Source: Actinoplanes auranticolor (GTDB lineage: Bacteria > Actinomycetota > Actinomycetes > Mycobacteriales > Micromonosporaceae). From it: a stretch of DNA of 64,000 nt. Each line of letters starts with the position of its first letter. The first letter of the stretch is position 1. The stretch spans positions 51,399-115,398 of the forward strand of contig NZ_BOQL01000073.1 in assembly GCF_018332655.1 (NCBI RefSeq), read 5' to 3'. The notes beneath the pieces are model-generated. The model ran no database searches. It was not told the DNA's origin and was given only the letters and a program-made list of their open reading frames with translations. Below are positions 54,186 to 62,453 of the stretch, piece by piece. The position numbers and the translations under genes were made by a program.

Positions 54186-55625
54186 ATGATGGTCAGCATG
54201 GGCGAGGACAAGGTAGACACCCGGCCCGCGGTCACCGTGTCGCCGGCGGCGACCGTGCAGCCCGCCGTGCCCGCCGCCCGGCCCCGGTCGCTGAGCCAGC
54301 AGCTGCTGCCCGCGGTGCACGGCCTGCTGGCCCGGCCGCTGTCGTCGTACTACCTCTTGCTCGCCAGCTCCGGTCTGCTGCTGCTGATCGGCCTGACCAT
54401 GGTCTTCTCCGCGACCAGCGTCAAGGCGTACGCCGAGGACGGCAGCGCCTTCTCCGCCGTCCGCAACCAGCTGATCTTCGCCGTGCTCGGCCTGGTCGGT
54501 TTCTGGGTCTGCCAGCGGCTGCCCGCCGGCACCATGCGCTTCCTCGGCAAGTACGTGCTGGTCGGCGCGGTCGTCCTGCTGGCGGTGCTGGACCTGCTGC
54601 GGGCGATGCTGGCGGTCGGGGTGGTCGATCCGGTGCCGGGCACCGAGATCGTCAAGCTGGGGCCGCTGAGCGCCGACCTGCTCTGGTTGTACCTCGGCCC
54701 GATCGGCGTGCAGCCGTCCGAGATCGCCAAGATCGGCGTGGTGCTCTGGGGCGCCGACATCATCGCCCGCAAGGGCGCTGCGCTGGGCCACTGGCGCGAG
54801 CTGGCGATGCCGCTGTTCCCGGTGATCGGCCTGCTGTTCGTCCTGGTCGGCTACAACGACCTGGGCACCATGCTGGTGCTGCTCTCGCTCGTGATCGGGC
54901 TGCTGTGGGCGGCCGGGGTGCGGATGCGGGTCTTCGCCGCGCTCGGTGTGCTCGGCCTGTCCGGCATCGGCCTGCTGATCGCCGCGGCGTCGCGCGGTGC
55001 GGGCTCCGGCGCGGTCGGCGAGGAGAACTACCGGCTGGCCCGGATCACCGTGCTGTTCAAGCCGATCGAGGACTGCCACTCGGACTTCTGCTACCAGATG
55101 GTGCAGGGCCGATCGGCGATCTACGAGGGCGGCTGGTTCGGCGTCGGGCTGGGCAAGGGCGCCCTGAAGTGGAACTGGCTGCCCGCGGCCGAGAACGACT
55201 TCATCTACGCCGTGGTGGCCGAGGAGCTCGGGGTGGTCGGCTGTGCCGTCATCCTGGCGCTGTTCGCCGTGCTGGCGTACACCGGCTTCCGGATCGCCCG
55301 CCGGGTCGACGACCCGTTCCGCCGGCTGGCCGCCACCGGCATCACCACCTGGCTGGTGGCCCAGGCCGTGATCAACATCGGCGGCGTGGTGGGCCTGCTG
55401 CCGATCACCGGGCTGCCGCTGCCGTTCATCTCCACCGGTGGCAGCGCCCTGGTCGTGACGCTGGCCGCGATCGGCATCCTCGCCTCCTTCGCCCGCGCCG
55501 AGCCGGACGCCGCCCGGGCCCTGCACGCCCGTCCGCCCGCCCGATGGGTACGGCTACTCTGGGCCCCGCTGCCGCCGCTCCCCCCGCCGCGGCGGCCGGT
55601 GAAGTCGCGCCCGCCCGTCCGGTGA
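54186..55625 (+). CDS. ftsW: Septal peptidoglycan polymerase FtsW (SEDS family)
   Basis: A 479-residue SEDS glycosyltransferase with ten helices that polymerises lipid II with FtsI. Typical blocks: MVFSATSVKAYAEDGSAF, GVQPSEIAKIGVVLWGADII, LVGYNDLGTMLVLLSLVIGL (catalytic Asp region), ENDFIYAVVAEELGVVGCAV and PLPFISTGGSALVVTLAAIG. The C-terminal tail is Pro/Arg-rich. The start codon is uncertain (ATG 54186, 54189 or 54198); none has a clear ribosome-binding site, and the inverted repeat ends just upstream. Confidence 0.95.
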   Translation: MMVSMGEDKVDTRPAVTVSPAATVQPAVPAARPRSLSQQLLPAVHGLLARPLSSYYLLLASSGLLLLIGLTMVFSATSVKAYAEDGSAFSAVRNQLIFAVLGLVGFWVCQRLPAGTMRFLGKYVLVGAVVLLAVLDLLRAMLAVGVVDPVPGTEIVKLGPLSADLLWLYLGPIGVQPSEIAKIGVVLWGADIIARKGAALGHWRELAMPLFPVIGLLFVLVGYNDLGTMLVLLSLVIGLLWAAGVRMRVFAALGVLGLSGIGLLIAAASRGAGSGAVGEENYRLARITVLFKPIEDCHSDFCYQMVQGRSAIYEGGWFGVGLGKGALKWNWLPAAENDFIYAVVAEELGVVGCAVILALFAVLAYTGFRIARRVDDPFRRLAATGITTWLVAQAVINIGGVVGLLPITGLPLPFISTGGSALVVTLAAIGILASFARAEPDAARALHARPPARWVRLLWAPLPPLPPPRRPVKSRPPVR

Positions 55626-55672
55626 CCGGACATCCGGGCACCAGATCCGGCGGGGACGGAGAGGAGACGGTG

Positions 55673-56782
55673 ATGGGTCTGCTGCGGTCTGTTGTGCTCG
55701 CCGGAGGAGGCACCGGTGGCCACATCTACCCGCTGCTCGCCTTCGCCGACGCCTTGCGCCGCCACTTCCCCGAGGTGCGGATCACGACGCTGGGCAGTCC
55801 GCAGGGCATGGAGAACGAGCTGATCCCGCCGGCCGGCTACGACCTGCGGGTCATCCCCGCCTTCCAGCTGCCCCGCTCGATCAACCTGAACCTGCTGCGC
55901 ACCCCGGACCGGATGTACAAGTCGGCCCATGCGGCCGGTCAGATCCTCGACGAGGTCCAGGCGGACGTGGTGGTCGGGTTCGGCGGGTACGTGTCCGTGC
56001 CGGCGTACCTGGCGGCGTGGCGGCGTGAGCTCCCGATCGTCATCCACGAGGTGAACGTGCCCCCGGGCGTGGCCAACCGGATGGGCATGAAGTTCACCAA
56101 GAACATCGCGGTGGGGTTCCCGACCCAGCCGCAGCAGGCCGAGTCGCTGCGTGACGCCCGGGTCGTCGGTGTGCCGCTGCGTACGGCCATCACCCGGATG
56201 GACCGGCACGCGCTGCGCCCGCAGGCCCTGGCCCATTTCGGGCTGCGCCCCGACCTGCCGGTGCTGTTCGTCTCCGGTGGCTCCTCCGGCGCCCGCACGA
56301 TCAACCTGGCGGTGGCCGGCGCGGCCAAGAATCTCGCCCACGCGGGCATCCAGGTGCTGCACGTGCAGGGCGGGCGCAACGACCCGTTCGAGATCCCCAG
56401 CGATCTGCCGGTGCCGTACGTCGTGGTGCCGTACCTGTCCGACATGAACCTGGGCTACGCCGCCGCCGACCTGATGCTGTGCCGGGGCGGGGCGATCACC
56501 GTCGCCGAGACCACTGCGATCGGCATGCCGGCGATCTACGTGCCGTACCCGTTCAGCAACCAGGAGCAGAAGCGCAACGCGTTGCCCGTGGTCGAGGCCG
56601 GCGGCGGTCTGCTGGTGGACAACGCCGAGCTGACGCGAGAGTGGATCGAGCGTACGGTCATCCCGCTCGCCCGGGACCCGCAGCGGCTCGCCACAATGGG
56701 TGCCGCGGCGGGCGGCTACGGCCGCCGCGACGGCGACGAGGCCCTGCTCGACTTCGTGTGCGAGGCAGTGGCCCGCCGATGA
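55673..56782 (+). CDS. murG: UDP-GlcNAc:lipid I GlcNAc transferase MurG
   Basis: A 369-residue GT28 enzyme converting lipid I to lipid II at the membrane face. N-terminal SVVLAGGGTGGHIYPLLAFA and GFGGYVSVPAYLA, and C-terminal VLFVSGGSSGARTINLAV, PYLSDMNLGYAAADLMLCRG and GGAITVAETTAIGMPAIYVP are the family landmarks. GAGGAGA lies 5 nt before ATG 55673 (GTG 55670 is possible). The frame is open far upstream but that part overlaps ftsW. Confidence 0.97.
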   Translation: MGLLRSVVLAGGGTGGHIYPLLAFADALRRHFPEVRITTLGSPQGMENELIPPAGYDLRVIPAFQLPRSINLNLLRTPDRMYKSAHAAGQILDEVQADVVVGFGGYVSVPAYLAAWRRELPIVIHEVNVPPGVANRMGMKFTKNIAVGFPTQPQQAESLRDARVVGVPLRTAITRMDRHALRPQALAHFGLRPDLPVLFVSGGSSGARTINLAVAGAAKNLAHAGIQVLHVQGGRNDPFEIPSDLPVPYVVVPYLSDMNLGYAAADLMLCRGGAITVAETTAIGMPAIYVPYPFSNQEQKRNALPVVEAGGGLLVDNAELTREWIERTVIPLARDPQRLATMGAAAGGYGRRDGDEALLDFVCEAVARR

Positions 56783-56810
56783 GCTGCACGACAACTAGGG
56801 GAGTGGTCCT

Positions 56811-58229
56811 TTGAACACGGCGGAACTGACGCCGGCCGGCGAGTTGACCGCCGAGCAGCTGGGCACCGTCCACCTCATCGGCATCGGTGGCGTGGGCATG
56901 GGCGGCCTGGCCCGGCTGCTGCTGACCCGGGGCGTCCCGGTCTCCGGCAGCGAGCTGCGGGAGTGGCCGGCCCTGGCCGCGCTGCGCGCGCTCGGCGGCA
57001 CGGTCCACATGGCGCACGAGGCGGCCAACCTCGACGGCGTCGACACGGTCGTCTACTCGACGGCGATCCCGCAGGACCACGTCGAGATCGTCGAGGCGCG
57101 CCGGCGCGGGCTGCGGGTGCTGCACCGCTCCGAGGCGCTGGCCGCCGCGATGACCGGGCGCCGCACGATCGCGGTGGCCGGCACGCACGGCAAGACCACC
57201 ACCACGTCGATCATGACGGTGATCCTGCAGCACGCCGGCGAGGACCCGTCGTTCGTCATCGGTGGCGAGATCTCCGCGGCCGGCTCGAACGGCCACCACG
57301 GCTCCGGCAGCTACTTCGTGGCCGAGGCGGACGAGAGCGACAAGTCGTTCCTGATCTACCGCCCGCACGTCGCGATCATCACCAACATCGAGGGCGACCA
57401 CCTCAACAACTGGGGTGACCTGGCCGGGCTCAAGGCCGGCTTCCTGGAGTTCGCCGAGCTGACCGACCAGGACGGCTTCGTGGTCACCTGCGCCGACGAC
57501 GAGGGCGTCCAGGAGCTCATCGCCGCGCTGCGCGCCGCCGGCCGCACGGTCTTCACCTACGGCGAGTCCGAGGGCGCCGACCTGCGGATCACCGACGTGG
57601 TCTCCTCCGTGCAGGGCGTGCGTTACCAGGCCACGCTGGACGGCAAGCCGCTCGGCGAGATCTCGCTGGCGCTGCCCGGCCGGCACATGGGCCTCAACGG
57701 CGCCGCGGCCGTGCTGACCGCGATGCGGCTCGGCATCCCGCTGCAGAAGATCACCGAGGCGCTCAGCTCCTTCCCGGGGGTGCGGCGGCGCTTCGAGCGC
57801 AAGGGCACGGTCGCCGGCGTACGGGTCTACGACGAGTACGCGTACCACCCGACCTCGGTCAAGGCCGCGCTGCGCACGCTGCGTGAGGTGGCCGGGGACG
57901 GCCGGCTCGTGGTGGTCTTCCAGCCGTACCGGGTCTACCGCACCCGTGACCTGCAGGCCGAGCTGGCCGAGGGGCTGGCCCTGGCCGACGAGGTGATCGT
58001 CATGGAGGTCTTCGGGCCCGGCGAGCAGCGTGGTCCCGGTGAGGGCGGCGTCGCCCTGACCGCGGCGATCGATCTGCCGGCGGAGCAGAAGGTCTTCGTG
58101 CCGTCGTGGGAGGACGTGCCGGCCGAGGTGCTGCGGCGCAGCCGGCCCGGCGACGTCGTGGTCACCATGGGCGCGCCGCCGATCTCGATGATGGGTGACG
58201 AGCTGCTGGTCGCCCTGGCCGAGTCCTGA
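56811..58229 (+). CDS. murC: UDP-MurNAc:amino acid ligase MurC (atypical motifs)
   Basis: A 472-residue first Mur ligase, which adds residue 1 (L-Ala, or Gly in Micromonosporaceae) to UDP-MurNAc. N-terminal VHLIGIGGVGMGGLARLLL and ATP loop VAGTHGKTTTTSIMTV are normal, and VAEADESDKSFL is present. However usual DDYAHHPTE reads DEYAYHPTS, the usual QPHxYxRT reads QPYRVYRTR, and the DHLDxY region reads GDHLNNWGD. Same changes could reflect altered residue-1 use or simply lineage drift. TTG 56811 has AGGGGAG upstream. Confidence 0.93.
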   Translation: MNTAELTPAGELTAEQLGTVHLIGIGGVGMGGLARLLLTRGVPVSGSELREWPALAALRALGGTVHMAHEAANLDGVDTVVYSTAIPQDHVEIVEARRRGLRVLHRSEALAAAMTGRRTIAVAGTHGKTTTTSIMTVILQHAGEDPSFVIGGEISAAGSNGHHGSGSYFVAEADESDKSFLIYRPHVAIITNIEGDHLNNWGDLAGLKAGFLEFAELTDQDGFVVTCADDEGVQELIAALRAAGRTVFTYGESEGADLRITDVVSSVQGVRYQATLDGKPLGEISLALPGRHMGLNGAAAVLTAMRLGIPLQKITEALSSFPGVRRRFERKGTVAGVRVYDEYAYHPTSVKAALRTLREVAGDGRLVVVFQPYRVYRTRDLQAELAEGLALADEVIVMEVFGPGEQRGPGEGGVALTAAIDLPAEQKVFVPSWEDVPAEVLRRSRPGDVVVTMGAPPISMMGDELLVALAES

Positions 58230-58244
58230 CGAAGCGGGGAGTGC

Positions 58245-59015
58245 ATGAGCGACGGCGGGGGCGGGCGTAGCTGGCGGCTGGTGCGGGCGGACACGGATGC
58301 CGTGCCGACCTCGGTCCGGCGGTTCATGGCCCGCGCCCGGCGGCGCAAGCTCCGCGCGGCGCTGCCCTGGGCGGTGACCGCGGGCGTGCTGGCCGTCGTG
58401 GGCGCGCTGGCCTGGCTGGTCTACGGCACGTCGGTGCTGGGGGTGCGCCAGGTCGAGGTGGTCGGCACCGATTCGCTCGCGCCGCTGCAGGTGCAGGAGG
58501 CTGCGGCCGTACGGATGCAGCAACCCCTGGCCGGCGTCGACCTGGACCGGATCCGCGGCCGGGTCGAGGGTCTGCCCCCGGTCGACCGCGCCGTGGTGTC
58601 CCGCAGCTGGCCCGGGACCGTCGTGATCGAGGTCGTGGAGCGCACGCCGGTCGCCGCCGTGCCGGTGGGCAAGGAGTTCACCCTGATCGACGGGGAGGGC
58701 GTCGCCTACCGCACGGTCCCGCAGCGCCCGGCCGGCCTGCCGCTGGCCCAGCTGGCCGCGCCCGGTCCGGACGACATCAACACCCGGTCCGCCCTGACCG
58801 TGTTGTCGTCGCTCACCGCCGAGCTGCGCGAGCAGGTCGTGTCGATCACCGTCCAGGCTCCCGCGCAGGTCCGGCTCGGCCTGCGCAAGGACCGCGAGGT
58901 GTTCTGGGGCGACGAGACCCAGAGCGAGCGAAAGGCCCAGGTGGCCACCGCGCTGCTGGAGCGCAAGGGCGACACGATCGACGTGAGCGCCCCGGACGTG
59001 GTGACCATCCGCTAA
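58245..59015 (+). CDS. ftsQ: Cell division protein FtsQ
   Basis: A 256-residue bitopic protein: basic cytoplasmic region of 45 residues, one helix (ALPWAVTAGVLAVVGALAWL), POTRA domain (VLGVRQVEVVGTDSLAPLQV with LPPVDRAVVSRSWPGTVVIE) and FtsQ beta domain (LIDGEGVAYRTV). It links the divisome in the cell wall space with FtsL-type proteins. ATG 58245 follows murC by 15 nt with GGGGAG before it. Confidence 0.95.
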   Translation: MSDGGGGRSWRLVRADTDAVPTSVRRFMARARRRKLRAALPWAVTAGVLAVVGALAWLVYGTSVLGVRQVEVVGTDSLAPLQVQEAAAVRMQQPLAGVDLDRIRGRVEGLPPVDRAVVSRSWPGTVVIEVVERTPVAAVPVGKEFTLIDGEGVAYRTVPQRPAGLPLAQLAAPGPDDINTRSALTVLSSLTAELREQVVSITVQAPAQVRLGLRKDREVFWGDETQSERKAQVATALLERKGDTIDVSAPDVVTIR

Positions 59016-59078
59016 CCGGACAAAGGCGTCCGAACGGCGCATTCCGTCCAAGGTTACGGCTGAGTCGGATACTCGCCA

Positions 59079-59188
59079 CGTAAGCGGACGCCGACACGCC
59101 GCGTCGGTCCTTGGTTGTCGCCTGTCCGCCGCTTACGTTGCCCCGAGAGGTTCGAGTAGTTGACATAACACTAAGCCTCTAGTAGAGG
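59079..59188 (+). promoter_or_regulatory. ftsZ promoter region
   Basis: TTGACA (59160-59165), 17 nt, TAGAGG (59183-59188) gives a housekeeping-type promoter; CCTCTA-G-TAGAGG (59176-59188) is a perfect inverted repeat lying over the -10 and could be an operator. Upstream, CGTAAGCGG (59079-59087) and CCGCTTACG (59129-59137) form another inverted repeat. The TTGACATAACACTAA string resembles the conserved ftsZ upstream region of Streptomyces. Confidence 0.6.
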
Positions 59189-59296
59189 GTGAGGGTTTCC
59201 TCGCCCTCCCTTGTACGGCGCGGGTATCGATGGCGGTTCTTGGCCGGACCGCTGGGGCCCTCGACACCCACAACCCTGAAGGGAAGGCTGAGCCCG

Positions 59297-60430
59297 ATGA
59301 CACCTCCGCACAACTACCTTGCGGTCATCAAGGTCGTCGGCATCGGCGGCGGCGGCGTCAACGCCGTGAACCGCATGATCGAGGTTGGGCTCAAGGGAGT
59401 CGAATTCATCGCGATCAACACCGATGCGCAGGCGCTGCTGATGAGCGACGCCGACGTCAAGCTCGACGTCGGCCGCGAACTCACCCGCGGTCTCGGTGCC
59501 GGCGCGCAGCCGGACGTCGGCAAGAACGCCGCCGAGGACCACCGCGACGAGATCGAGGAAGTCCTCAAGGGCGCCGACATGGTCTTCGTGACCTGCGGCG
59601 AGGGCGGCGGCACGGGCACCGGCGGCGCGCCCGTGGTGGCCAACATCGCCCGCAAGCTGGGCGCCCTGACCATCGGCGTGGTCACCCGGCCGTTCTCGTT
59701 CGAGGGCAAGCGCCGCCAGGTGCAGGCCGAGGCGGGCATCGACGAGCTGCGCAACCAGTGCGACACCCTCATCGTGATCCCGAACGACCGGCTGCTCGCG
59801 CTGGGCGACCGCGGCATCAGCATGATGGACGCGTTCCGCCAGGCCGACCAGGTGCTGCTCTCCGGCGTGCAGGGCATCACCGACCTGATCACCACCCCGG
59901 GCCTGATCAACCTGGACTTCGCCGACGTCAAGAGCGTGATGAGCGGCGCCGGCAGCGCCCTCATGGGCATCGGCAGCGCGCGTGGCGACAACCGCGCCGT
60001 CGAGGCGGCCGAGAAGGCCATCTCCAGCCCGCTGCTGGAGCAGAGCATGGACGGCGCGCGCGGCGTGCTGCTCTCCATCGCCGGCGGTTCCGACCTGGGC
60101 CTGTTCGAGATCAACGACGCGGCCCAGCTGGTCACCGACGCGGCGCACCCGGACGCCAACATCATCTTCGGTGCGGTCATCGACGACGCGCTGGGCGACG
60201 AGGTCCGGGTCACGGTCATCGCCGCGGGCTTCGACGGGGGCACGCCCTCGTACAAGCCGGCTGAGCCCGCCCGCAAGGTGGTCCAGCAGGCCTCGGCGCC
60301 GCCCGCGGTCGCGCCGTCCTCACCGGTGCCGGTGACGCCGCCGACGCCGCCCGCCGCGACCACCCCGCCGCCGCGCCGGGTGCTCTTCGACGACGTGGAC
60401 GTGCCGGACTTCCTGAAGAACGGCTCCTGA
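59297..60430 (+). CDS. ftsZ: Cell division protein FtsZ
   Basis: A 377-residue tubulin-like GTPase forming the Z ring. KVVGIGGGGVNAVNRMIE, the tubulin signature CGEGGGTGTGGAPVVA and the T7 synergy region NLDFADVKSVMSGAG are intact. A Pro/Ala-rich linker of about 45 residues leads to the C-terminal peptide FDDVDVPDFLKNGS that binds SepF/FtsW. ATG 59297 is the family start; the 36 in-frame codons before it are leader. Has its own promoter. Confidence 0.98.
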   Translation: MTPPHNYLAVIKVVGIGGGGVNAVNRMIEVGLKGVEFIAINTDAQALLMSDADVKLDVGRELTRGLGAGAQPDVGKNAAEDHRDEIEEVLKGADMVFVTCGEGGGTGTGGAPVVANIARKLGALTIGVVTRPFSFEGKRRQVQAEAGIDELRNQCDTLIVIPNDRLLALGDRGISMMDAFRQADQVLLSGVQGITDLITTPGLINLDFADVKSVMSGAGSALMGIGSARGDNRAVEAAEKAISSPLLEQSMDGARGVLLSIAGGSDLGLFEINDAAQLVTDAAHPDANIIFGAVIDDALGDEVRVTVIAAGFDGGTPSYKPAEPARKVVQQASAPPAVAPSSPVPVTPPTPPAATTPPPRRVLFDDVDVPDFLKNGS

Positions 60431-60433
60431 GTA

Positions 60434-61153
60434 TTGGATCGAGAGGCGCGCCGCGACGAGCTGGCGGCCTCGCTGGACGAGGTGCGCCGGCGGATCGAGC
60501 GTGCCTGCACGGCGGCCGGCCGTGATCCCGGGTCGGTGACCCTGGTCGCGGTGACCAAGACGTACCCGGCGAGCGATGTGGAGTTGCTCGCCGGGCTCGG
60601 CGTCACCGACGTCGGGGAGAACAAGGATCAGGAAGCGGCAGCGAAGGCGGCGGCCGTGGCGGCTCCACTGCGCTGGCACTTCGTCGGGCAGCTGCAGCGC
60701 AACAAGGCCAAGTCGGTCGTCACGTACGCCGACGTCGTGGAATCGGTCGACTCGACGCGCCTGGCCGGGGCGCTCGCCACGGCCGCGGCCCGGCTCCGCG
60801 AGCGCCCGCTCGACGTGCTGGTGCAGGTCAGCATCGACGGCGATCCGGCCCGGGGCGGGGCGGTGGCCGACGGCAGCGACCCCGACCGTGACCTGTGGCG
60901 GGTGGCGGCGGCGGTGGAAGAGGCCGAGGGCCTGCGGCTGGGCGGCGTGATGGCGGTGGCGCCGCGCGGGTGGGAGCCGGCCCGGGCATTCGAGGATCTC
61001 GCTGGGCTGGCGGCCCGGCTGCGAGCGGATCATCCCGGCGCGACCGACATTTCGGCCGGCATGAGCGGCGACCTCGAGCAGGCCGTCCGGCACGGCGCGA
61101 CACACGTACGGATCGGTACTTCTTTACTCGGGATGCGAAACACGCTGCGGTAG
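60434..61153 (+). CDS. YggS/PLPBP-family PLP-binding protein
   Basis: A 239-residue alanine-racemase-fold protein for PLP homeostasis. The PLP Lys is in TLVAVTKTYPASDVELL; VGENKDQEAAAK, WHFVGQLQRNKAKSVV and a C-terminal DISAGMSGDLEQAVRHGATH with VRIGTSLLG complete the family pattern. TTG 60434 lies 3 nt after ftsZ. In Streptomyces the laccase-domain gene (ylmD/pgeF) sits between; it is absent here. Confidence 0.95.
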   Translation: MDREARRDELAASLDEVRRRIERACTAAGRDPGSVTLVAVTKTYPASDVELLAGLGVTDVGENKDQEAAAKAAAVAAPLRWHFVGQLQRNKAKSVVTYADVVESVDSTRLAGALATAAARLRERPLDVLVQVSIDGDPARGGAVADGSDPDRDLWRVAAAVEEAEGLRLGGVMAVAPRGWEPARAFEDLAGLAARLRADHPGATDISAGMSGDLEQAVRHGATHVRIGTSLLGMRNTLR

Positions 61154-61333
61154 CCTTGCGGCGGGCAGCAAACTACATACGTGTTGTTTACGCGCGACGT
61201 GCCTCGGCCGACGCGCCCGGACGACGCAGCGTCGCAGCGGGCCGTGGTCATGTTTACCGATCGCGGTTTCCGTGCAAGGGGGGACGCGGCACGCCGAGGG
61301 GGCGCGGGCCGCACAGCGGACGGAGGTGGGGGC
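61154..61333 (+). other. Leader region before sepF
   Basis: A 180-bp stretch without a recognised gene. TAGCCT overlaps the yggS stop (61151-61156) as a possible -10. A near-palindrome of the form AAACNACA-N4-TGTNGTTT (61170-61189) is less GC-rich than its surroundings and may bind a regulator. Confidence 0.35.
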
Positions 61334-61378
61334 ATGGACGAGCGGTTCGGCGCCGAGCAGGGGCTGGTGAAGTCATGA
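61334..61378 (+). CDS. 14-residue upstream open frame coupled to sepF
   Basis: ATG 61334 with GGAGGTGGGGG before it encodes MDERFGAEQGLVKS; its TGA overlaps the sepF ATG as ATGA. The sepF ATG itself has no ribosome-binding site, so translation of this short frame may deliver ribosomes to sepF. It could also be a chance frame. Confidence 0.45.
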   Translation: MDERFGAEQGLVKS

Positions 61379-62067
61379 GCGCTTTGCGTAAGGCCGGCGT
61401 GTGGCTCGGCCTCGTGGAAGAGGACGACCAGTACGACGACCGCTACCGCGACGGTGGCGGCTACCGCGAGCGTGAGCGCGACCGGGACCGCGACTCCGGT
61501 TACCGCTACGCCGACGAGTTCGCCGACGAGGAGGACGACGTCGAGGAGGCGCCCGCGCTGCCGCGGGCCCGCCAGGAGCGCAGCGGCCGCCTCGAGCGTG
61601 CCGCCGCCCGCCTCGACCTCGACCGGGACGACCACGACCGGCCGGAACGGCAGGAGCGCGCGAGCGTCCGCTCGATCACCCGGCCGGCGGCGCCGGCGGC
61701 CGCCGAGCCGTCGGGCTACTCCACCCGCGACAACCTCGCGCTGGCCCCGCAGACCCAGGTGCACCAGCGGGTCGTCGAGGAGGACCAGCGCTACCAGATC
61801 ACCACGCTGCACCCCACCACCTACCGCGAAGCGCGCACCATCGGCGAGCACTTCCGCGACGGTGTACCGGTCATCATCAATCTCACGGAGATGGATGAAG
61901 GGGACGCCCGCCGGCTGGTCGACTTCGCCGCCGGGCTGGCCTTCGGTCTGCGCGGTACGATCGAGCGCGTGACCAACCGGGTATTCCTGCTCTCACCGGC
62001 CAACGTCCAGGTCACGGCAGAGGACAAGGCCAAGATCGCTGAGGGCGGTTTCTTCAACCAGAGTTGA
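61375..62067 (+). CDS. sepF: Cell division protein SepF
   Basis: A 230-residue SepF that anchors FtsZ to the membrane. The N-terminal amphipathic helix is MSALRKAGVWLGLVEED, followed by an acidic/basic linker of about 110 residues rich in Asp, Arg and Glu, and the C-terminal domain (YQITTLHPTTYREARTIGEH, DGVPVIINLTEMDEGDARRL, VDFAAGLAFGLRGTIERVTN and VFLLSPANVQV). Linker length is at the long end of the family. Confidence 0.96.
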   Translation: MSALRKAGVWLGLVEEDDQYDDRYRDGGGYRERERDRDRDSGYRYADEFADEEDDVEEAPALPRARQERSGRLERAAARLDLDRDDHDRPERQERASVRSITRPAAPAAAEPSGYSTRDNLALAPQTQVHQRVVEEDQRYQITTLHPTTYREARTIGEHFRDGVPVIINLTEMDEGDARRLVDFAAGLAFGLRGTIERVTNRVFLLSPANVQVTAEDKAKIAEGGFFNQS

Positions 62068-62090
62068 CCCTAACGAGGGACCCGCCTGAC

Positions 62091-62396
62091 GTGCTGTCGA
62101 TCGTGTTTCAGATCATCTATCTGCTGCTCTATGTGTTTTTCCTGACCCTGCTCGCCCGGTTCGTCCTGGGTGCGGTGCTGCAGTACGGGCGTCGGTGGCA
62201 GCCGGGCCGAGGGGCGTCGGCGGCATTGGAATCGGTGTGGAGCGTCACTGATCCACCCCTCAAGGCGTTGAGGCGTGTGATCCCACCGCTTCGAATTGGT
62301 ACCGTGAGTTTGGACCTGGCGTCCCTGGTCCTGCTGGTTATCCTGTTCGTGCTTTTGAACTTCGTGTTAGCGCGTCTGATCATCGCGTTCGCGTGA
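62091..62396 (+). CDS. YggT/YlmG-family membrane protein
   Basis: A 101-residue protein with two hydrophobic helices (IVFQIIYLLLYVFFLTLLAR and LDLASLVLLVILFVLLNFVL) separated by a conserved VTDPPLKALRRVIPPLRIG. GTG 62091 is chosen because ACGAGGGA precedes it and family members begin just before this helix; a TTG overlapping the sepF stop would add nine residues. Usual neighbour of sepF; role in division or membrane-protein insertion is unsettled. Confidence 0.93.
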   Translation: MLSIVFQIIYLLLYVFFLTLLARFVLGAVLQYGRRWQPGRGASAALESVWSVTDPPLKALRRVIPPLRIGTVSLDLASLVLLVILFVLLNFVLARLIIAFA

Positions 62397-62453
62397 CAGC
62401 GTCCGCCTGATCGACTGCGCCCCACGCGGCCGCAACTGACCCGAGGAGTTTCG

